Assembly: GCA_949592205.1 (NCBI GenBank)
Contig: CATIUR010000016.1
Coordinates: forward strand, 126,501 to 190,500
Direction of reading: 5' to 3'
Source of the DNA: Helichrysum umbraculigerum
Taxonomy: Eukaryota > Streptophyta > Magnoliopsida > Asterales > Asteraceae
DNA: 64,000 nucleotides
Shown: one piece after another, positions 24,235-35,532 of the stretch
How the letters are laid out: every line of letters starts with the position of its first letter
Position numbering within the stretch: position 1 is the first letter of the stretch
Translations under genes and position numbers: made by a program
The notes under the pieces: model-generated
Told to the model about the DNA's origin: nothing
What the model saw: the letters and a program-made list of their open reading frames with translations, nothing else
Database searches by the model: none

Positions 24235-25710
24235 ATGTCTAACAGGAGAGCACCAGGAGGTGAAACTTTGGGAAACCCGTTGATTAGAGCCCATAGATAT
24301 CTCACTTTTCATGGGTCATATTCTGAGACTGCTAGGATGCAGTTTAGAGATCGTCTGGCTTCTAATATTGGCCAGTCAATTGAGGTGTTTGATGCTGTTA
24401 ACTGGAATGTTTTGGAGCATGTGATTGCTAGAGAAGGGTTTCTAATGGTGCTGAGGCCATTAGGAATTTACTTGCAGTTCCATATGTACTAGAGGATGGA
24501 AACATTGGATTTGTTTCCTATGCTTGGTCCCTGTTATTCAGTATCAGGGAGGATATCTACAGAGAGCTGGTTGTTGAGTTTTACAGCACTTTTAGGTTTG
24601 ATGCCAGGTCGACTCAATGGACTGAGAACTCCATTTTCTTCCAGCTAGGGGGACAGCCCAGACAGATGACCTTGGTTCAGTTTGCTTTGGGATTGGGGCT
24701 TTATGAGCCCAATGAGCTGGATAATCCTCACTTTTTAAACCACATTTCTGCAGGTGCTGTGAAGAAGCTCACTGATTTGGAAATTGAGCAGGAGTGGCAG
24801 TTTATTGCCCAGGGTAGTTATGGCAGTTTGACACCTTCTTGCACGCGTATTCGAGATCCTCGTCGTCGACTCATTCACAGATTGTTGACTTACACCATTG
24901 TTGGTCGCAAGGAGGGGCCTGAGAAAGTTTCGAGGCATGACTTGTTTTATTTGAGCTCGATTATCAGGAAGAGGTTAGTGAATGTACCTTGGAGGTTGGC
25001 TAAGTGGATGTCGAAGAGAGCTACTGGTACTAGAGATGGTAGTAGTTTGTGTGGAGGTCACTTTGTTACTCGATTGGCGAGATACTTTGGTTTGGCTACT
25101 CAGGATGAGATGGGGTCATGCACGATTGTTCAGCCTAGTATGGGATGGTTGACTGCACGCCGGTTGGAGGCGTTTGCTCTCATTGAGCCATGCATTACCT
25201 ATGGTGGTCCTGCAGAGATGTATTACTAGGTTTCGATTACTCTGGTAAGACAAACTTTGTAGTCGAGGCAGGCTAGAGCCAGAGGAGATACGAGTGGCAG
25301 TGATAGAGGTCGAGGTACGGCACGAGGCCGTAATAGAGGTTATGCTATGGAGTTTGATCAGTTGTCTCAGCAGATGCACCAGATGTAGTTACATCAGACT
25401 CAGAGGTTTGATCAGATAGATCTTATGCAGAGACAGCATTTCCATCAGACCAGTGCACACTTGGACTACCAGGATAGCTTGTTTGAGCAGTTGTTTGGTC
25501 AGTTTCCTTCTGGACCTGCGTATCAGCCATTCCAGTACCAGATGCCACCAGAGTTCATGCCACGACCACCACCACCACAGTCAGAGTATGGAGCGCCTTC
25601 TCATTAGTACCAGTACCGCCAGGATGATGATAGTGACTAGGATGATGTTCATCCTATTTGGTTTATGATTCCAGACACTATTATTATTATTGTTTTATTA
25701 TTATTATTAT
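24235..25710 (+). pseudogene. ATHILA ORF1-like gene of E4, one frameshift and five amber codons
   Basis: Starts ATG at 24235 (MSNRRAPGGETLGN), five codons after an acceptor-like site. The first frame fails at about 24437; one base shift leads into a long second frame with RNLLAVPYVLEDGNIGFVSY, then FQLGGQPRQMTLVQFALGLG, and later RHDLFYLSSI and HFVTRLARYFGL, the blocks I associate with the ATHILA ORF1 family (PF03078), whose function is unknown. The frame then crosses TAG codons at 25227, 25260, 25386, 25605 and 25638 through a Gln/His-rich tail (FDQLSQQMHQM) and a Pro run. All five stops are amber, and most sit where Gln (CAG) would fit. The length and position behind a private leader suggest a separately expressed gene. 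Confidence 0.68.
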
Positions 25711-27126
25711 GACTGTTTTTATTTGTAGGTTTTATTAATTGTGTTGGAATTGGTAGTTTTAGGATTTGGTAGTAGTTATTTTAATTAGAATGTTTTAATC
25801 TGGTATTATTTAATTATGTTTGTTGATTGATCCCTCAGAATTGTGTTGTGAGTACGTGTCATGCTGGCAGTAAGTTCAGCGCAACGAAAAATTGAATCGA
25901 GAGGATGTGGGAAATTCGTATCATCCTTGTCATTAAACTGCACACTATTCCAGGGGAGTTTTTCTGTTCTAAGTTCTTTTCTCTTTTTCCCGTTTTAAGT
26001 ATTTCATTATTTGTACAATGAGGGCATTGTACATCTTTAAGTGGGGGATGGAAGAGAAAAGAGTGAAATTTTCACATAATTGTTCTGTTAATAAGTAGAT
26101 GATTTTGTAATTTGGTTAATAGTTATCTTAAAAGATGAGTAACTAGGAGGTTATGAGTTGCCTATTTTTCAACCAAATTTTTGCATTTAAATTTTTGTTT
26201 TCTAGAGATAATTATTTTGTAACTATGTAGGTTAAATTTAAAATTTTCTACACTTTTAATTAAATACTAAAGCTATTAAAGATGTTATTTAGTTTCATAT
26301 ATGATGTATTGATAGGCGATTTATATGAGAATGTTTGAGCTGTTAAGAAATGATAATTAAGGAGTAAATGGTCTTTTAGATGAACTTTAGCTATATATGA
26401 CTTATGTCTTAATTTTCATATTAATAATGTGTGATATGCCATATTTTTGGGAATTTAATTAATATCATTTGGGGATATACTGGGTGTTGTTTCCTCTGTT
26501 GTACGAAAGTACAGACCTGGTCTCCGTCAGTATATCTAATGAAAAAGAGCAAAAGAGTTTAATAACTCATAATTTTAAAAAGTGGTCAAATTAAGTCGCT
26601 TTGTTATACTGAGGTACAGACCTGTCACCAATGGTTTGTCTAAAGACATTATTGCTAAACCAAAATCAAGTTATGTTGCTTTGTTGTGTTGAGGCACAGA
26701 CCTGTCATCTCTGTCTTGATTTGAAAAATGATTGTTTTGATTAAATTTCAAGATATGTAATATCGGCATATTATGAGTATGAAAGTATATAGTTTTTGGG
26801 AGTCTAAGGGAATATTTACACGAATAATAATAAGTTGAGCTCGAGTATTCAAATATAGATTGTTTAAGTGGATAACAATATCAGTAATCATTGTGAACTA
26901 TTTGATGTTTAAGAATAATAACTCTATGTGTAGATCAGTTTTTGTAAATCTCGTAGTTTCTTAATAATTGTTTTTAGAATTAACAGATTTTTAAACTTAA
27001 GCATTTGAGTTGAAGATGGGTGATGTTGTGTAATTCCTATTTTAGTTATTTCGATTAATAGAGATGACTGTTTTCCTAAGAATTTGATTTTTGAATCGAT
27101 AGTCAACTTGAGGACAAGTAAGATTC
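25711..27126 (+). other. E4 3' internal non-coding region
   Basis: About 1.4 kb, AT-rich, without a coding frame. A motif centred on ACAGACCTG occurs three times (26511, 26616, 26696), each in a context like TTGTTATACTGAGGTACAGA followed by TCNCC-like bases. The segment ends at the PPT. No pol remnant is visible here or elsewhere in E4. Confidence 0.6.
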
Positions 27127-27136
27127 AAGTGGGGGA
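27127..27136 (+). other. Polypurine tract of E4
   Basis: AAGTGGGGGA followed by TGTT and then the 3' LTR start at 27141; the expected plus-strand primer position. Confidence 0.8.
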
Positions 27137-27140
27137 TGTT

Positions 27141-27188
27141 TGATAAACGCTTAAAAGTACTATATTTCAGTAGTATTTTACCCCTATT
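27141..27188 (+). repeat. 3' LTR of E4, first 48 bp
   Basis: Identical in sense and sequence to the 5' LTR start (TGATAAACGCTTAAAAGTAC) up to CCCCTATT, where E6 is inserted. The last five bases, CTATT, are the E6 target duplication. Confidence 0.95.
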
Positions 27189-27900
27189 TATAACGCCCCT
27201 CATTTAATACAACAATATAATATTAAGTTTGGCGGAAGCAACTACTTGAAATACATATTCTATTAAAACCTGCTAGAAATTTTCGCAACCCTTTATACAA
27301 TATGTTTAACTACTAAACAAACATAGTTAACTTGTTTACAAACCCGGGGCATTATATACTATAAAACATTATTTATTACAAACTGGATCAGAGTTGCAAG
27401 TTTCAAACATTCCCAGCATCAAAACATCCTTCCTGACTACCCACATAATATACATCACCTGCAGGAAGTAAATTGAGGGATTAGCACGAAGCTAAGTGAA
27501 TGAATTATCAACTACAATTCAATTTAGCTAGCAATCTGTTCACAATCAATAATGCAACAAATATCGTCAAGAGGAACGGTGGTTCCTAAGGACCCTGTTC
27601 CGGGTGGCCCCATCAGAACACTTAAATCAACTGTAGGCCAAAACAGTGATTTACCGCTAACTAAATGCTAATCTCCATCAACACATGTACGCAACCCTGT
27701 GTTGACCAACATTAGCAATCAAGTCCAACCAACAATCTAGTTGACCTCTGGATTTTACATTTCAATTCAATGTTCATCAAACAACCAATCAAATGGCGTA
27801 TCATTTCAAGGTTAACATACTATCAATAGTAATCCTATAATTACTGATTGAAATCAAACTGACACAACCAAATCAAACTATGAGTTTCAAATCCACTCAC

Positions 27901-27956
27901 CTGATTCGTCTCAGTTACTTACTCAGCAGTCTTATCTCGCTGAGCCCTTGGATTAT
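27901..27956 (-). other. Predicted 56-nt mini-exon in E6 3' LTR
   Basis: Between TTCTCAG and GTGAGTGG on the minus strand. It contains GCTCAGCGAGATAAGAC and CTGAGTAAGT, shared with E9. Confidence 0.5.
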
Positions 27957-28135
27957 CTGAGAACATAAAATCAATCATAAGTTAGTAATTTGTTTTCAAC
28001 TAATGGTACTTATGTAATTAAACACATTACATAAATAATCACATCATTAATCAATTCCAACATACAACAATACTATTTATATATAGTATTTATTTAAGTT
28101 CACAAACTAAAATGATCATCAATTTTATTCATGCA

Positions 28136-28314
28136 AACGCGATCCGGACTAGGGGGGCTGGATCGCGTTCACTCTTAGAAAAAGTTCTGTCACCGTTTTA
28201 CACTTGGCAACGAGATCCGGGAACTAGGGCTGGATCGCGTTCACAAGAAGAAAACGTTATGGAATCAATTTTTCATTAGGCAACGCGATCCGGGCAAGAG
28301 TTCAGGATCGCGTT
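28136..28314. repeat. Three hairpins AACGCGATCC...GGATCGCGTT in E6 3' LTR
   Basis: Arms at 28136/28160, 28209/28232 and 28282/28305, 10-bp stems with 13-14-base loops. The second left arm has one change (AACGAGATCC), which is intact in the other LTR. All lie in the predicted first leader intron. Confidence 0.92.
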
Positions 28315-29006
28315 CCTACGCGTTTCAGCCCTTATTCTGACCTGCAAACACACAGCTCTAACCCAACTTCATATATCATCATTTCCATCATATGAATCTC
28401 AGTTTTGAAGTTACTAAACACTCAAATAACACCACATATCATTGTATAACAACATTTCACACATCAATTGACTACCAAAATCAATTAGTAACCTTACTTC
28501 AATATGATCAAGTTCATGAAACTAACATCATAATACTTACACTTTGAATATGATGATGATGATGATGATGCAAACTAGCTAAGATCTAGATCAAATCAAC
28601 TCAAGATCACTTGTTTTAATTCTTTGGTTGCAAGGGTTAAGGGTTTAAAGGTTTTAGCTTTAGGGTTTATGGTTTCCAAAAAGGGAAAGTGTAAAACTTT
28701 CCTAAAAAGGAAATATTTAAGGCGGTTAAGATTTTACACCGACCCGTATCCACTTAAAACTAGTCCCTTTTTAATCTATTGCCTGGAACCTAAAAATCAT
28801 TTGCTAGAAACTTCTTTTATTGCACCGTCAACTATAGTAAATCAAACCAATCAATAATTTACTAAGCACAATAAGTCCTGAGGCTTATTTAACTAAGTTT
28901 CGCAATTTAAACATATTTATCAAATAATTTCTAATACAATTAAATACATCAATTTAAAATTAGAAATTACCGGACCAGAAGAGAGGATGTTACAATTCTC
29001 CCCCCC

Positions 29007-32000
29007 TTAAGAAGATTTCGTCCCCGAAATCTCATCACGATCAAACAATCCAGGATATCTGGATCTCATACTATCCTCAGTTTCCCAAGTTAGGTTTTCA
29101 CCTAAACTATGTTTCCATTTCACTAACACCATGGGAATCTTTTTCTTCCTAAGTTTAGTAACTTTTCTATCAAGAAGTTCTACTGGTTCTTCAACTAACT
29201 TCTGACTTTGATCAACTTTCAAATCTTTTAAAGGAAGAATCTGAGACTGGTCCTCAACGTTACATTTCCTCAAATAACAAATGTTAAACGTGTCATGAAT
29301 ACCAGCAAGCTCTGGAGGAAGATCCAATGTAACAGACTGATCATTAACAATCTGACGAATTCTAAACGGTCCAATATATCGAGGAGCCAATTTGCCACGT
29401 TTCCCAAACCGTATTACCCCTTTCCAAGGCGAAACTTTCAGATAAACAAGTTCACCTTCAACAAAAGTAACAGGTCGACGTTTAGGATCTGCATATTGTT
29501 TCTGTCTATCACGTGCAGCTTTCAACTTTTCACGAGCCACTGCTACTTTATCAGCTGTCATCTGAACAATATCTGGACCTGCAAACTGTTTCTCACCTGC
29601 CTCTAGCCAACAAGTTGGAGTTCTACAACGGCGACCATAAAGCATTTCATATGGAGGCATGCCAATACTAGAATGATAAAAGTTATTATAAGCAAACTCA
29701 ACCAATGGCAATTGAGAATCCCAAGAACCACCATACTCTAGGATACAAGCTCTTAACATATCCTCAAGCGTCTGAATCGTGCGTTCTGACTGACCATCGG
29801 TTTGAGGATGATAAGCTGTACTAAGATTCACACGTGTACCCAATTCATGCTGCAAACTCTGCCAGAAATGAGATACAAACCTCGGATCTCTATCAGATAC
29901 AATCGATAATGGAATACCATGCCGAGAAACAATCTCATTTACATACAACTGTGCAAGTTTACTCAAAGATGCAGTTTCACTAGAAGCGTGAAAATGAGCA
30001 CTCTTGGTCAATCGATCAACAATAACCCAAACCATATCATTTCCTCGGGCAGTTCGAGGCAACTTGGTTACAAAATCCATAGTCAAATGTTCCCACTTCC
30101 ATTCAGGAATCTCAAGCTGTTTCAACGATCCATACGGCTTCTGATGTTCAGCTTTAACTTGAGAACAAATATGACAAGAACTAACAAACCTTGCTACATC
30201 CATCTTCATTGTAGGCCACCAATAGAAAGGTTTCAAGTCATTATACATTTTAGTACTTCCAGGATGTACAGAAAATCTGGACTTATGGGCTTCATTCAGA
30301 ATAACATCCCGAAGACCACCAAATAAAGGAATCCAAACACGAGACTGAAAGGTTTTTAATCCTCTCGAATCATCCAATAACAATTCCTTTCGATTCAACA
30401 TAATTTCAGATTTCAAATTATGATCTAACAAAGCCTCTAACTGTGCAGCTTTAATCTGACCCACCAAATCAGAAGAAACTTCTAAACGCATAAAATAAAC
30501 TCGATCAGAAGTTACCTTGCGGCTTAAAGCATCAGCAACCACATTGGCTTTCCCTTGATGGTATTTAATCTCACAATCATAATCTTTGATTAATTCTAAC
30601 CATCGTCTCTGCCGCATATTCAACTCTTGCTGTGAAAATATATACTGAAGACTCTTGTGATCTGTACAAATAACACATTTAGTACCATACAAGTAATGCC
30701 TCCAGATTTTTAAAGCAAACACAACTGCTGCAAGCTCTAAATCATGGGTAGGATAATTTCTTTCATGAGGTTTGAGCTGACGAGAAGCATAAGCAATCAC
30801 ACGATCTCGCTGCATCAAAACACATCCCAAACCAGCAATCGATGCATCACAATAAACAATAAAATCATCGGACCCATCTGGCAATGCTAATACAGGAGCC
30901 TGACATAACAACTGTTTCAGAGTCTGAAAAGCTGTTTCCTGTTGTTCAGTCCATATAAACTTTTCATCCTTACGGGTCAATTTAGTCAACGAACCGGCAA
31001 TTTTAGAAAAATCTTTAATAAACTTCCGGTAATAACCCGCCAAACCAAGAAAACTTTTTATTTCTGAAGCAGACTTTGGAGCTTTCCAATTCATCACAGC
31101 TTCAATTTTCGAAGAATCAACTTTAACACCATCATTACAAATAATATGACCCAAAAACTGTACTTCCCGAATCCAAAATTCACATTTAGAAAACTTTGCA
31201 TACAATTGTTCTCTCTTTAAGGTTTCCAATACCAACCTCAAATGCATTCCATGCTTTGATTCGGATTTAGAATATACCAAAATGTCATCGATAAACACAA
31301 TCACAAATTTGTCAAGAAAAGGTCGACAAACACGGTTCATCAAATCCATAAAAACTGCGGGAGCATTCGTCAAACCAAAAGGCATAACCAGGAATTCAAA
31401 ATGACCATACCTGGTTCTAAATGCAGTTTTAGGAATATCACAATCCCTAACACGAACTTGATGATAACCTGATCTCAAATCAATCTTTGAATAAAATGAA
31501 GATCCCTGCAACTGATCAAATAAATCATCTATCCGAGGCGTAGGATATTTATTCTTTACCGTCCGTTTATTCAATTCCCTATAATCAATGCACATTCTAA
31601 AAGACCCATCTTTCTTTTTCACAAACAGAACTGGTGCACCCCAGGGAGAAGAACTAGGTCTAATAAACCCTTTATCCAACAACTCCTGTATCTGATTCAT
31701 CATTTCACGTATCTCAGACGGAGCTAATCTATAAGGGGCTTTGGCTATAGGTGAAGAGCCAGGAACAAGATCAATATGATATTCAACTTCCCTAACTGGT
31801 GGTAAACCAGGTAATTCATCAGGGAACACTTCCGGATACTCAGAAACAACCGGTACATCAGAAAGGGACTTCTTTTCTAACTTAGCATTAATCACATAAG
31901 CTAGATACGATTCACAGCCCTTGGACAAAGATTTCCTAGCTTTCATCATACTAATCAAAGGTATACAAACATTATCCCGTTCTCCTCGAGCCACGACATA

Positions 32001-32879
32001 TGACTCTTCAGAGATTGGAATTCTAATCAGCTTATTGTGGCAATCTATGCTTGCTTTATACTGACTTAACCAATCCATACCAATAATCACATCAAAACTA
32101 GCAATTGGCATCAACAGAAAGGAAATTGGGAAAGTCTGGCTATCTATTATAATACTAGCTCCAATTACCGAGGTGGTAACAGGAACCGATTTGCCACTAG
32201 CTATTTCTACTTCAACTGGGTTTGTTATCACAGTAGGCATCATTTTCAACTTATCACAGAAGTACATGGATACAAAAGAACAATTTGCACCAGAATCAAA
32301 TAAAACATGAGCTGGTACAGAATTTACAAGAAAAGTACCCGTGATCACGTCATCTGTATGGACAGCTTCATCAACTGTCATTTGAAAAGCCCTACTAACT
32401 GCAGATGGCGGATTCTTCCGCTTCTGACCGGAAGAAGCTGATGAACCAACAACTGTCCCCGAACCCTGTCTCTTAGCCTCAGAACACTGATTTGCACGAT
32501 GACCTTCCTTATGGCAATTCCAACACACATAAGTAGGAAAAACACAATCTTTGGCTTCATGCCCAATCACACCACATTTCACACATCTAGTGGTTTGCAC
32601 AGTACACGGCCCAAAATGTCTAGCTCTACACTTAATACACCAATTGGGACGATCAGAAGTACCACCACGACTTTCTTGTTTCTTACCCTGTTGATTTCCT
32701 TGCCACCGTTGCTTACCTTTACCAGAAGATTCACTCCTAGATTTCTGAGAAACCATTTCCTTACTTAATGCTTGTTGAGGTTTCAAATCACTGTCAACTG
32801 ATCGAGCTAACATGAAAGCTTGAGAAAGAGAGCCAGCTAATCTCACTGAAGTTCGATACTGATTAGGTAAAGTACCCAC
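29007..32879 (-). CDS. E6 pol: zinc knuckles, protease, RT, RNase H, integrase, chromodomain
   Basis: A continuous 1290-codon frame in phase with the gag piece upstream; the real polyprotein start is in gag, and the Met at 32879 is just the first after the stop. Domain order: CCHC boxes (CVKCGVIGHEAKDC, CWNCHKEGHRANQC), protease DSG in VLFDSGANCSF, RT with FIDDILVYSK, RNase H starting DASIAGLGCVL, integrase with an HHCC-like region, D-D-E residues in LTMDFVTKLP, IVSDRDPRF and DGQSERTIQT, a GPF module (RYIGPFRIRQ) and a chromodomain-like end (VLVKWKHSLGENLTWETE). This is the plant Tekay/Del chromovirus layout. Versus E9 it shows scattered substitutions only, for example HPG changed to HQG before KANVVADAL and FLA changed to FHA in integrase. 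Confidence 0.92.
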   Translation of the reverse strand: MGTLPNQYRTSVRLAGSLSQAFMLARSVDSDLKPQQALSKEMVSQKSRSESSGKGKQRWQGNQQGKKQESRGGTSDRPNWCIKCRARHFGPCTVQTTRCVKCGVIGHEAKDCVFPTYVCWNCHKEGHRANQCSEAKRQGSGTVVGSSASSGQKRKNPPSAVSRAFQMTVDEAVHTDDVITGTFLVNSVPAHVLFDSGANCSFVSMYFCDKLKMMPTVITNPVEVEIASGKSVPVTTSVIGASIIIDSQTFPISFLLMPIASFDVIIGMDWLSQYKASIDCHNKLIRIPISEESYVVARGERDNVCIPLISMMKARKSLSKGCESYLAYVINAKLEKKSLSDVPVVSEYPEVFPDELPGLPPVREVEYHIDLVPGSSPIAKAPYRLAPSEIREMMNQIQELLDKGFIRPSSSPWGAPVLFVKKKDGSFRMCIDYRELNKRTVKNKYPTPRIDDLFDQLQGSSFYSKIDLRSGYHQVRVRDCDIPKTAFRTRYGHFEFLVMPFGLTNAPAVFMDLMNRVCRPFLDKFVIVFIDDILVYSKSESKHGMHLRLVLETLKREQLYAKFSKCEFWIREVQFLGHIICNDGVKVDSSKIEAVMNWKAPKSASEIKSFLGLAGYYRKFIKDFSKIAGSLTKLTRKDEKFIWTEQQETAFQTLKQLLCQAPVLALPDGSDDFIVYCDASIAGLGCVLMQRDRVIAYASRQLKPHERNYPTHDLELAAVVFALKIWRHYLYGTKCVICTDHKSLQYIFSQQELNMRQRRWLELIKDYDCEIKYHQGKANVVADALSRKVTSDRVYFMRLEVSSDLVGQIKAAQLEALLDHNLKSEIMLNRKELLLDDSRGLKTFQSRVWIPLFGGLRDVILNEAHKSRFSVHPGSTKMYNDLKPFYWWPTMKMDVARFVSSCHICSQVKAEHQKPYGSLKQLEIPEWKWEHLTMDFVTKLPRTARGNDMVWVIVDRLTKSAHFHASSETASLSKLAQLYVNEIVSRHGIPLSIVSDRDPRFVSHFWQSLQHELGTRVNLSTAYHPQTDGQSERTIQTLEDMLRACILEYGGSWDSQLPLVEFAYNNFYHSSIGMPPYEMLYGRRCRTPTCWLEAGEKQFAGPDIVQMTADKVAVAREKLKAARDRQKQYADPKRRPVTFVEGELVYLKVSPWKGVIRFGKRGKLAPRYIGPFRIRQIVNDQSVTLDLPPELAGIHDTFNICYLRKCNVEDQSQILPLKDLKVDQSQKLVEEPVELLDRKVTKLRKKKIPMVLVKWKHSLGENLTWETEDSMRSRYPGLFDRDEISGTKSS

Positions 32880-32918
32880 AAACTGTTCTATCTGAGTTCT
32901 CTCATCAGGAACCCACTG

Positions 32919-33548
32919 CTAAACAAACCTGAGTTTCTCTGTAAACTGATTTATCAAATCATCCATTGACATGTTATCAGTTAATTGCAAATCCATAAAC
33001 TCTTTTCTAATCTGAGTTATATCATAGTTTGAACAATACTGCTTACAAACTTCATTACGAAAATCAGACCATCGGATAGATGCTTTCTGAAAAGAAGTTA
33101 ATACAGAAGTAATCGAATCCCACCAATTCATAGCTGCTCCTTTTAAAAGTTGAGTTGCATAAGGAACTTTTAGTTCTTCCTCACATTGACAGACTTCAAA
33201 TTTCTTTTCAACATCTCTCAACCAATCTAGAGTTACAGAAGGATTCGTACTACCCGAATACACAGATGGATTACTGCTCATAAAGGTTTTAAAGGAACAC
33301 ATCTTTTGCTTTGGCGGTGAAATCATACCAAACACAGGATGAGATGATTCAGCCTCTTTTTGTTGTTTATACATTCTAAGTGCTTGGTTTTCCTCTTCCA
33401 ATTGAAGTAGATACTGATCCCTTTCTGCCTCCTCTCTAGCATGGAAAGAAGTACCAGCATTCTTATTCCGGTCATCATGAGTCTCAGCAGCAACTTCAGG
33501 CCTTGAGGCATTATTAGGGTTAACATGTAGTTGCTCGTTATCCGCCAT
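32919..33548 (-). pseudogene. E6 gag N-terminal part, ended by an amber codon
   Basis: Starts ATG at 33548 (MADNEQLHVNPNNASRPEV), following ACAG. The gag core includes PSVTLDWLRDVEKKFEVCQC and AAMNWWDSITS, then LTDNMSMDDLINQFTEKLRF. The frame ends at TAG, 32921-32919, where E9 has CAG (RFVQQW context). Pol continues in the same frame immediately after. The change is a C-to-T transition at a CHG site on the coding strand. Confidence 0.92.
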
Positions 33549-33709
33549 ATCTGTAAACACCACAACAGCTTACAAATCATTAGTCGTTAGCACCTATTCT
33601 ACTAACCGATTCACATTCAGTACATAATCCCTTTACCAAGAATGTTTGACACAACACAATCAAAGTTTAGGATTGAACATACAATCATATTCAATTGCCC
33701 CAAACTATT

Positions 33710-33721
33710 GCTCTGATACCA
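33710..33721 (-). other. Primer binding site of E6 (tRNA-Met)
   Basis: The minus strand reads TGGTATCAGAGC, three bases inside the 5' LTR edge at 33725. Confidence 0.93.
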
Positions 33722-34436
33722 ACTTATAACGCCCCTCATTTAATACAACAATATAATATTAAGTTTGGCGGAAGCAACTACTTGAAATACATATTCTATT
33801 AAAACCTGCTAGAAATTTTCGCAACCCTTTATACAATATGTTTAACTACTAAACAAACATAGTTAACCTGTTTACAAACCCGGGGCATTATATACTATAA
33901 AACATTATTTATTACAAACTGGATCAGAGTTGCAAGTTTCAAACATTCCCAGCATCAAAACATCCTTCCTGACTACCCACATAATATACATCACCTGCAG
34001 GAAGTAAATTGAGGGATTAGCACGAAGCTAAGTGAATGAATTATCAACTACAATTCAATTTAGCTAGCAATCTGTTCACAATCAATAATGCAACAAATGT
34101 CGTCAAGAGGAACGGTGGTTCCTAAGGACCCTGTTCCGGGTGGCCCCATCAGAACACTTAAATCAACTGTAGGCCAAAACAGTGATTTACCGCTAACTAA
34201 ATGCTAATCTCCATCAACACATGTACGCAACCCTGTGTTGACCAACATTAGCAATCAAGTCCAACCAACAATCTAGTTGACCTCTGGATTTTACATTTCA
34301 ATTCAATGTTCATCAAACAACCAATCAAATGGCGTATCATTTCAAGGTTAACATACTATCAATAGTAATCCTATAATTACTGATTGAAATCAAACTGACA
34401 CAACCAAATCAAACTATGAGTTTCAAATCCACTCAC

Positions 34437-34492
34437 CTGATTTGTCTCAGTTACTTACTCAGCAGTCTTATCTCGCTGAGCCCTTGGATTAT
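34437..34492 (-). other. Predicted 56-nt mini-exon in E6 5' LTR
   Basis: Same boundaries and length as in the 3' LTR. This is the copy that would be in the RNA leader. Confidence 0.5.
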
Positions 34493-34671
34493 CTGAGAAC
34501 ATAAAATCAATCATAAGTTAGTAATTTGTTTTCAACTAATGGTACTTATGTAATTAAACACATTACATAAATAATCACATCATTAATCAATTCCAACATA
34601 CAACAATACTATTTATATATAGTATTTATTTAAGTTCACAAACTAAAATGATCATCAATTTTATTCATGCA

Positions 34672-34849
34672 AACGCGATCCGGACTAGGGGGCTGGATCG
34701 CGTTCACTCTTAGAAAAAGTTATGTCACCGTTTTACACTTGGCAACGCGATCCGGGAACTAGGGCTGGATCGCGTTCACAAGAAGAAAACGTTATGGAAT
34801 CAATTTTTCATTAGGCAACGCGATCCGGGCAAGAGTTCAGGATCGCGTT
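34672..34849. repeat. Three hairpins AACGCGATCC...GGATCGCGTT in E6 5' LTR
   Basis: All six arms are perfect. Loops of 12-14 bases differ (GGACTAGGGGGCT-like, GGGAACTAGGGCT-like, GGGCAAGAGTTCA-like). Confidence 0.92.
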
Positions 34850-35532
34850 CCTACGCGTTTCAGCCCTTATTCTGACCTGCAAACACACAGCTCTAACCCA
34901 ACTTCATATATCATCATTTCCATCATATGAATCTCAGTTTTGAAGTTACTAAACACTCAAATAACACCACATATCATTGTATAACAACATTTCACTCATC
35001 AATTGACTACCAAAATCAATTAGTAACCTTACTTCAATATGATCAAGTTCATGAAACTAACATCATAATACTTACACTTTGAATAAGATGATGATGATGA
35101 TGCAAACTAGCTAAGATCCAGATCAAATCAACTCAAGATCACTTGTTTTAATTCTTTGGTTGCAAGGGTTAAGGGTTTAAAGGTTTTTAGCTTTAGGGTT
35201 TATGGTTTCCAAAAAGGGAAAGTGTAAAACTTTCCTAAAAAGGAAATATTTATGGCGGTTAAGATTTTACACCGACCCGTATCCACTTAAAACTAGTCCC
35301 TTTTTAATCTATTGCCTGGAACCTAAAAATCATTTGCGAGAAACTTCTTTTATTGCACCATCAACTATAGTAAATCAAAACAATCAATAATTTACTAAGC
35401 ACAATAAGTCCTGAGGCTTATTTAACTAAGTTTCGCAATTTAAACGTATTTATCAAATAATTTCTAATACAATTAAATACATCAATTTAAAATTAGAAAT
35501 TACCGGACCAAAAGAGAGGATGTTACACTATT

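Larger units (their letters stand above)
27189..28994 (-). repeat. 3' LTR of E6
   Basis: About 1.81 kb, TGTAACATCCTC to GGGGCGTTATA on the minus strand. Predicted leader sites match those of E1, E7 and E9: donor GTAAGT at 28540, mini-exon 27956-27901, donor GTGAGTGG from 27900. The hairpin cluster at 28136-28314 is in predicted intron 1. Confidence 0.92.
27189..35527 (-). mobile_element. Ty3/gypsy Tekay-type element E6 nested in E4 3' LTR, nearly intact
   Basis: On the minus strand: 5' LTR 35527-33725, PBS, gag and pol, PPT (29008-28995, GGGGGGGAGAAT-like), 3' LTR 28994-27189. The flanking duplication CTATT is at 27184-27188 and 35528-35532. LTRs differ at about 17 positions by eye, about 99% identity. 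The only disabling change I see in the polyprotein is one TAG in gag. It belongs to the same family as E9, on the opposite strand. Confidence 0.93.
33725..35527 (-). repeat. 5' LTR of E6
   Basis: About 1.80 kb, near-identical to 27189-28994, with the hairpin cluster at 34672-34849 (all three stems perfect here) and the predicted mini-exon at 34437-34492. Flanked outside by CTATT at 35528. Confidence 0.93.
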
